A DNA stretch of 64,000 bases from Golubevia sp. BC0850 (taxonomy: Eukaryota; Basidiomycota; Exobasidiomycetes; Golubeviales; Golubeviaceae), in the NCBI GenBank assembly GCA_012976225.1, contig JAAVVG010000002.1:744001-808000 (forward strand), in the 5' to 3' direction. This document shows positions 58,110-64,000 of this stretch, one piece after another. Numbering within the stretch: position 1 is the first letter of the stretch; every line of letters begins with the position of its first letter. Position numbers and translations under genes: made by a program. Below the pieces are notes generated by a model. The model ran no database searches and was not told the origin of the DNA. It saw nothing but the letters and a program-made list of their open reading frames with translations.

Positions 58110-59002
58110 AAAGAGGGGTGAACAAAAGAGATGAGTCTCTCTCTCTCGCCATTCTGCTTTCGTTTCTCGATTTTGCCTCCACTTTCTTGTATCTACGAAT
58201 ATCAGAACCGAATGTTAGTTTTCACCTTTTCTCTCCGTGCATGCATGTGCATGTGTAAACGCGCTCTGAAGACAGATCATCGATCAACGCTCAGCGATCA
58301 ACTGCGAGTGGCGAAATGGGTGAGGACGAAAAGGTTCCTCCCGATCCATGACATGAAAGACGTCATAAATTCCCCGAAAGGTTAATGAATCTTAATTGAG
58401 GAACCACATTCAAAGTTTTGAATCAACCGATCTTCCGTTTCACTGGGCAGGGGTTCACCGGAAGACTGGAATGTGACTAGCCCAAGCCGCAGACCTGTCG
58501 ACATGCTTCACGTCTCGCGTCAACATCACTCAACGTCAACTCAAGACGTGCCCTTCTTTTTCGAACTAAATACGTATTCGAGGTCGAATGTAACGAGGAA
58601 TCTTGACTCAATTACTTCCTACGATCAGCGCGATCAGGCCGATCAGGTTGATTCTAAGAAGGGCGAGCTACGAGAGCGTTTAGACAAAAAGAGGATCGCT
58701 GCAACTGTACCCCCAGAGAGAGCAAGATTTAATGACGCAGAACAAAATCCAACTGGCCTGATTCTAACGTGTCTTTGTCTAAAATCTTATTTGTAGAGAG
58801 TAAGGAGGAATGTTGAGAGACTTTCAACTTGTCTTGCAGTAAATAACGTTTCTACGAACCCTACCCATCCTCGAAAAGCTATAAAAGCCAGTCATCTTTC
58901 GCAGAGATTTTGATTTCTCTTTCCTCATCAAACCACGCTTCTCTCTCTCTCTCTAAAACAACTCTTTCCAAACCTTTTCCAACTTCTCTCTTCTTTCGCA
59001 AA
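58110..59002. other. Hydrophobin promoter region
   Basis: No gene supported. It contains clustered GATC-containing words (58277-58310 and 58620-58650), a GCATG-rich run (58218-58240) and a TATA box at 58880. Confidence 0.55.
58880..58886 (+). promoter_or_regulatory. TATA box of hydrophobin gene
   Basis: TATAAAA lies 117 bases before the start codon at 59003, followed by a C/T-rich leader. This fits a strongly and conditionally expressed gene. Confidence 0.65.
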
Positions 59003-59635
59003 ATGCAATTTTCTCAAATTATCTCCTTTGCTCTCGTAGCCGTCTCTTCCGTCGCTGCTCTCAGCATCCCTTCCAACGCTTCTTCTCAAGGTTCTTGCAG
59101 TAAGTTTATAAAAGACCAGCTGTTTGGTGCCGCAGCCAGAGATTCAAAAGACGCTACACTTTCTACTGACTCACTCTCGTTCCCTCTCACTCTCTCCATC
59201 CTTTGTCTCCAGGTACCGGAGTTGCCCAATGCTGTGGAACCGTCCAAAGTGGAACTGAAGCTAAGCAAAGTAAGTGCAGAGAGTTTTCGTGTCGACAAGA
59301 AGCTCTGCTCACCTATTTTCACCTATTTTTGCTTCCCTCCTGTCTCACTCCAGCCATTGCTTTGCTTGGATTAAACGATGTCTTCGGAGACATCGGGCTC
59401 TCGTGCAATCAATTACCGATCAACGCTGTAGGTGGATCCGCTGCAATCTCCAACTCATGCAAGAATAGTGCCGGTGAGTGGCGATGAGTGCTGCGTTTCT
59501 TCTTCTCTCACCCTTGTTAACGACTCCTTCCTTCTCTTCTCCTTCTCTTCACCATATCTAATTCAAGTCTGCTGCACTGGTTCTCACGCCAATGGATTGA
59601 TCCAAGCCAGCTGCACTCCGCTTTCCATCAACTAA
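59003..59635 (+). CDS. Class I hydrophobin
   Basis: Four exons give 113 residues. MQFSQIISFALVAVSSVAAL is a signal peptide. Eight cysteines follow the hydrophobin pattern: C32, C39-C40, C69, C87, C93-C94 and C107, that is C-x6-CC-x28-C-x17-C-x5-CC-x12-C, with the loop lengths of class I proteins. Motifs include STGVAQCCGTVQSG, IGLSCNQLPINAVGG and VCCTGSHANGLIQASC. Hydrophobins are secreted, self-assemble at air-water interfaces and coat aerial hyphae, spores or fruiting structures. Introns fall next to C32 and C93 and between the CC doublet and C69. A TATA box lies upstream. Ends in the usual basidiomycete style, CTPLSIN. Confidence 0.9.
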
Positions 59636-60064
59636 ATGGTCGGAAGCGCTCCCTCTTTTTGTCAAATCTCTGTCTGTTCCTTCCGTAGCCGCAACATCCA
59701 CTACTCTCTTTTGATTCTTTCCTAATACCGCATTCACCTATTGTACTCTCCTCATATACAATTATATCTTCTATAACCTAATTCATCAACACTTCACTTT
59801 CCCTTGAACCTCGAATTACTTCGCAAATCTTGTGAGCTACCTTTCGGTCAGCTTTGCAAATCAATCTTGATTTAGGGACTTAAGTTCTCTTCATCTCCTT
59901 TTGACCCGGCTTTCGAAGTCATAGATTCGTATCAGGTTGGAAATTGGAAACTTCTGGCCGATCTGATAGTTGGATCTCAAACTGAATGCACCTCATAAGA
60001 AGAAGGGGAAGGTGAGATTGAACTGGAAAGATAAAATACATTGCTGACAATTCTGGCGTTCGCT
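59636..60064. other. Convergent spacer after hydrophobin
   Basis: 3' flanks of the hydrophobin gene and the facing small gene; no gene supported. Confidence 0.5.
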
Positions 60065-60588
60065 TTACTTTGAGTCGATCGGCGGAAGTCCCCCATCGTA
60101 ATGAGTTTGAGCAGAGGATGTCAAAGACGGATTGGAGTCATTGTCTGACGGAAGCAGGAGAGAATCCTGAGCTGACTTATAGCCAGCTGAATAGCCTTGC
60201 TTCATTCCAATCGTGAAGGTCTTCCGAAGAGAGAACAGAAGAAGAGGAATTAGAACGATTGCAGGACTAGATCTTGTCCTCCTTTAATGGTTGAATCTTT
60301 GGCTCTCTTCCCCTCTCCGATACCATCTCTGGGCTTCCGCTTTGACTTCTACTACATACAGAGCATACTCACTATTGCTCCCACCGATGTGGCTAATAAG
60401 ATCAAAGTCCTGTTGGACCACTTCTGCTCTGCCACTGGCGCAATCTTGTTCTTGACTCCCCCTCCCCCTCCCACTCCCACTCCCACTCCAGATCCAGATC
60501 CAGGCCCTCCTTTCGAGGTCGAATAGCTCCTAATGGTTCCAGTTCGACAGGTCCTGGTCAAGCTTGAGGAGATTCGTGAAGTGAACAT
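60065..60588 (-). CDS. Small mitochondrial membrane protein, 123 residues
   Basis: Two exons (60588-60373 and 60220-60065) join in phase 0 across a GTGAGT...AAG intron. The N-terminus (MFTSRISSSLTRTCRTGTIR, then SYSTSKGG) is a typical mitochondrial presequence. A Gly/Val repeat tract, the basic segment KNKIAPVAEQKWSNR and one membrane helix (TLILLATSVGAI joined to TFTIGMKQGYSAGYK) follow. The C-terminus is polar (TSSAQTHYDGGLPPIDSK). I do not recognise a family; a single-span inner-membrane assembly factor is one possibility, by size and layout only. Confidence 0.65.
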
Positions 60589-61308
60589 TTTACCTTGGTT
60601 GTTTCGTCACGAGAGGATCTTCCTTCCCTCTCTCGCTCCTCTTTGCGCGCTGCACCCTGCTGTCCTGACTGTACCCCCTTTTCCAAACCTCTGCTGTCAG
60701 ACCTTTTAAAAGCGCGGAATCTAGCGTGAACGTCAACTGGAGCAGCCGCCGCCACAGGTAATATGCAGCAGGCAGAAAGGGTCTGGTAGTTTTGTTCGCT
60801 GATGAACCACAACATTCCTTTTTCAGTTCCCCCCTAGATCCCTCTTCGTCACTTCAGCGCTTCAGCCCTACATCTGTCCTGTGTCATTTTGCAGGTTTTG
60901 CCGAGTCCATCAACTGTCTTCTGGAAGCTTCAAGCCGATGTGAATTTTCCTGGGGACACTCTTAGCATCGTCGCTGCTCTAACTTCCAAGCTTTGCAGAG
61001 TGAGCAGGGCGGGTGGCTTCCCTTCTCATCATCTTTCCCCAAATAAAGCATGCTTCTCTTGTTGATTTGATTCTATTAATGAACTTGTTGAAGAAAGAAC
61101 ATTTATAGCTAGGGCCCACCTCTCCTTTTCTTTCCTTTCCCTCCCTTCTGCCTCACCCACTCTCCTTTTCTTTTCTTTCGACTCTCTCGCTGGCACGAGC
61201 CCAAGTCTCATTTTTCTCTTCTTTTCTTCCTTTTTTCCTGGATTCTCTTTTTTTCTTTGGTCTCTTCATATCTCTCCACCCTCCCCCTTCAACCTTTACT
61301 TCTTCAAT
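60589..61308. other. Divergent promoter region upstream of the M43 protease
   Basis: No gene supported; T/C-rich run at 61100-61290 just before the protease ATG. Confidence 0.5.
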
Positions 61309-62961
61309 ATGCGGTTTAACCTCGTCCATGTCGCCAAAGTCTTTCTCGCCTCAGCAGTCCTCGTCAAATCTCTACCCGCCCCAACAAAGTCAAGTCCAAA
61401 AGAGTTCACAATCGAGGTTCCGGTCTGGAACCTCACCCTCAGCGCTACGGAGAAGGACTCATCGGCTAGAGAAATGAACTTCCCACCTTCAGTCAATTCC
61501 TTCTCACAGCGAACGCATTTCTGTGGACAACCCCTTCAAACAAATGCCACCCAAGACGAAATTTCGAAGTCGATAGTCTCTCAGAGGAAGGAAAGGATCA
61601 GAGTTCTCAAGCTGGAACTCCAATCCAAAGGTCTAGGTCACACGAATCTCGTTCTAGCCACGCAGATGAAGCCAATTTCAGTCGCATTCCACATAATTTA
61701 CGACGAAACAGATGGAGCCGGTAACTTCACTGATCAAGCGGCTCAATATCAAATCGATGTGATGAATAGCGACTATAGATCAAGCGGGTTTTCTTTCGAG
61801 TTGGCTAACATCACGCGAACGGGCAATGCCACGATGTTCAAACAGGGGTCTCCTGGAAGTTCTGGAGAAGCGGAGATGAAGAGAATTTTGCATCAAGCTA
61901 GTATATTCGGGCTTGAAGCTTTGATTGGTTTTCAACGAAGCAGTCCAACTCAAATTCTAATCGATTCTTCTCACTTCCTCTCGCTCTCAGGGAGATGCTT
62001 CCACTTTGAATGTTTACTCTGTCAACTTCGAAGACAATCTGCTCGGGTAAGTGAATATCCGAGCCTGAAAGTATCAGTCCTCGGTTGCTGATGCTCTTTT
62101 TGCCCCTTCTTTCTAGATATTCAACGTGGCCATGGGACTACGAGTCAAATCCGAACAATGATGGAGTCGTCTTCTTGTATTCCACAGTCCCAGGAGGTGA
62201 GACAAAAACCTATTCTGATCCTTCGTCTTTTTTCGAAGCGTCACCTTGTATAGCGAACTGTTTTCACGAACCTGACTTCTCTCTTTCAGGTGACGCGGAA
62301 GATTACAACCAGGGGAAGACTCTCGTGAGTACATCCGCTTCCACATACTCCGAATTGAGCTTCACTGACACAAAATCTCTCTATGGTTTTTGAAATAGGT
62401 ACACGAGACTGGTCATTGGTTGAGTCTCTTCCACACCTTCCAAGGAGGTTGCGATGGAGATGGAGATCAAGTAGACGACACACCTCCTGAAGCTTCTCCC
62501 ACAAGTGGCTGCCCATCAAAGAAAGACACATGCTCCGGCGACGACCTTCAGGACCCGATACATAATTTTGTGAGTCGCAAGGCAGGGAGATCAGGTAGTT
62601 GAGATGTGGTGAAGCACGTAACGATTCTAGCCCATAGCTGACCAAACCTTCGTTTCTCATCCTGATCTGAACTTTTTCTCGTCGACTCTAGATGGTGAGT
62701 CCTTGGTTTTAGAGAAATAGGTCTGTCATCATCTGGTGACGAAAAGCCTCACCCCCCCTCTTTTTTTCGCCTTCACTCTCTTTATCAGGACTACTCAATA
62801 GATGAATGCTTAACAGAGTTTACAGAAGGTGAGTGACTGAACATCAAAAATTCCAAAGTGCTCAAGTCGTTTAAGTCTCCTGACAACTCTTTCCAACCCT
62901 CCATTTTGCAGGTCAAGCAATTCGAATGAGCGCGTTGGCATCCCAGTACCGAGGCTTGTGA
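61309..62961 (+). CDS. Secreted M43 (pappalysin-type) metalloprotease
   Basis: Signal peptide MRFNLVHVAKVFLASAVLVK, then a propeptide with N-glycosylation sites (NLT, NAT, NFT). The protease domain has VAFHIIYDETDGAGNFTD and IDVMNSDYRSSGFSFELANI, then the exons GDASTLNVYSVNFEDNLLG, YSTWPWDYESNPNNDGVVFL and the zinc site VHETGHWLSLFHTFQGGC (HExxHxxxxxH), with HNFMDYSIDECLTEFTEGQ supplying the Met-turn and a Cys pair. It is an extracellular endopeptidase of a type abundant in fungi. Seven or more exons. The intron after LHQ (61897) needs a GC donor (GCTAGT) to keep frame and family alignment. Ends SALASQYRGL. Confidence 0.87.
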
Positions 62962-63287
62962 ACGAACATATACCACATTAACAGCAGATTGTATTCATTT
63001 CTTCACGTACACTTTCTTTCAATTCGATTCACCCCATCTCCAAGGCCTTTGAACAAGCATGCCAACTTCTCAGACGTTCAAGCTCCTCTGAAACTGTCAA
63101 TTCAAGAGTGTCGAAGAGACGAGAAGATAGAAGCTACAGATTTGACGGATTGATAGAAATACAAGAACTCTGGGGGTGACGTAAGTGCTTGAGAACAGCG
63201 ATGGAGACTTAAAAAAGAAGAAGTCGAGAGACGAGAGTGATGGAGAGAGCTATATTGATCAAGGGAAGAAGAGAAGGGGCGTAGATT
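62962..63287. other. Convergent spacer
   Basis: 3' flanks of the protease gene and of the facing partial gene; no gene supported. Confidence 0.5.
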
Positions 63288-63891
63288 CTAAGATCCCGAA
63301 GGTTTCCAACTAGCAATCGGTCCACCTACCCCGTCGTTAAAGAAGTCTTTTCCAAACGAAGGGATTTCCTCCGACCCATTCGAGATTTCTAGTTCAGTCA
63401 AAGAATTGAGAGAATCATAATGAGCTTCTGAAAGATAAGATCTAAAACTGACGTCATGTGATTTCATGAACTCGGCTACTTTAAAGTGGTCATAAGTCCA
63501 AGGAGAAGAAGAAGAAGGGTCTTGAGGTTGAATCTGAGGTTGCGTTTCCGAAGGTTTTGATTTAGAAGCTTTGGGATAGAATCTTCTCATTTTAGATAGA
63601 AAACTCTCGTTGAGATCTTTGTTCGATGTTTCTTCTGAAGAAAGACGAGAGTTTCGTTTCTCGTCCTTGGGCGGCTCGTTCGAGATCTCCGAAAAAGGTG
63701 AAGAAGCTCCCAAAGTCCTTTCTCCAGTTCCCCAAGAAAGTCTTCCCCCTAATCGATTGACTCCAGGTGTGTTTCTAAAAACTCCTCTAGCAGCATTCAA
63801 TTCTTTTGAATATTCCCTCCAAGTCAAACCTTCCGGAGGTCGATATTTTGAGGGAGAAGATCTCAGAAGATGCGGGATCGAGGGATGTTCG
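63288..63891 (-). CDS. Unrecognised gene, 5' end outside or near window edge
   Basis: A continuous minus-strand frame runs from an apparent acceptor (CTCACAG, exon start about 63891) to a stop at 63288, giving roughly 200 residues: PPEGLTWREYSKELNAARGV, Ser/Lys/Pro-rich middle (KMRRFYPKASKSKPSETQPQ) and PWTYDHFKVAEFMKSHDVSF near the end. No ATG in context begins this frame, so upstream exons must lie at 63900-64000 or beyond the window. No family recognised. Confidence 0.5.
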
Positions 63892-64000
63892 CTGTGAGAT
63901 GAGAAAAGGAGTCGAAGTCAGAACACGGATCGATTAGCAAGGCTGAGAATTTCCAAGTCTGAAAGAGGGAAAAAGAAGAAAAGGAAAGAACAGGGGAAAG

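Noticed and set aside
60287-60526. Plus-strand frame with Pro-Thr repeats (PPPPPTPTPTP)
   Set aside because: Shadow of the Gly/Val tract of the minus-strand mitochondrial protein, whose presequence, membrane helix and in-phase second exon are better evidence.

Overview
This is nuclear DNA from a filamentous or dimorphic fungus, most likely a basidiomycete. Genes are densely packed, on both strands, and cut by many short introns, nearly all with a GTGAGT-like donor and AG acceptor. The gene set (septin ring, NuA4, SSU processome, mitochondrial fatty-acid synthesis, class I hydrophobin, C2H2-Fungal_trans regulator, small MG..SC lipidated proteins) is fungal; the hydrophobin type and the small lipidated protein favour Basidiomycota. 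I cannot place it below phylum.

Layout. 1-2.4 kb: end of one and all of a second peroxisomal enoyl-CoA hydratase/isomerase, a tandem pair with PTS1 tails. 2.9-4.1 kb: broken F-box gene (copy 1). 4.4-6.9 kb: Cdc12-type septin. 7.4-8.6 kb: decayed material, including a truncated ubiquitin reading frame. 9.0-10.4 kb: Ure2-like glutathione transferase. 10.7-13.5 kb: mitochondrial malonyl-CoA:ACP transacylase with a long N-terminal extension. 14.1-16.3 kb (minus): a seven-exon array of at least six divergent ubiquitin-like domains interrupted by three in-frame stops. 16.9-18.8 kb: membrane protein with a repetitive beta-rich ectodomain. 19.3-20.5 kb (minus): F-box copy 2. 20.9-23.0 kb: BAR protein. 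23.6-27.8 kb: very long DUF1752-type regulator. 28.5-30.1 kb (minus): mitochondrial 3-hydroxyacyl-CoA dehydrogenase. 30.6-34.3 kb (minus): Epl1 of NuA4. 34.6-38.9 kb: divergent FCF2/SAS10 pair. 39.3-42.8 kb: 68-residue lipidated membrane protein, putative GPI protein, coiled-coil protein. 44.3-49.1 kb: disordered myristoylation-type protein and an M20 carbamoyl-amidohydrolase. 49.4-53.2 kb (minus): zinc-finger regulator. 53.4-58.1 kb: COQ5 and a peroxisomal SCP2-type thiolase. 59.0-64 kb: hydrophobin, small mitochondrial membrane protein, secreted M43 metalloprotease, and a partial gene at the edge.

Themes. Peroxisomal and mitochondrial fatty-acid metabolism recurs (two hydratases, thiolase, HADH, mitochondrial FAS transacylase), though not as one cluster. 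Two ribosome-biogenesis factors share a 171-bp divergent promoter. The most unusual locus is the ubiquitin-like array: three of its units carry a phase-1 intron at the same place in the fold, the last unit is close to true ubiquitin and keeps an RGG end, and at least two of its three stops are glutamine codons changed by a single C-to-T. The duplicated F-box gene shows the same C-to-T type of inactivation inside a nearly identical, apparently gene-converted tract.
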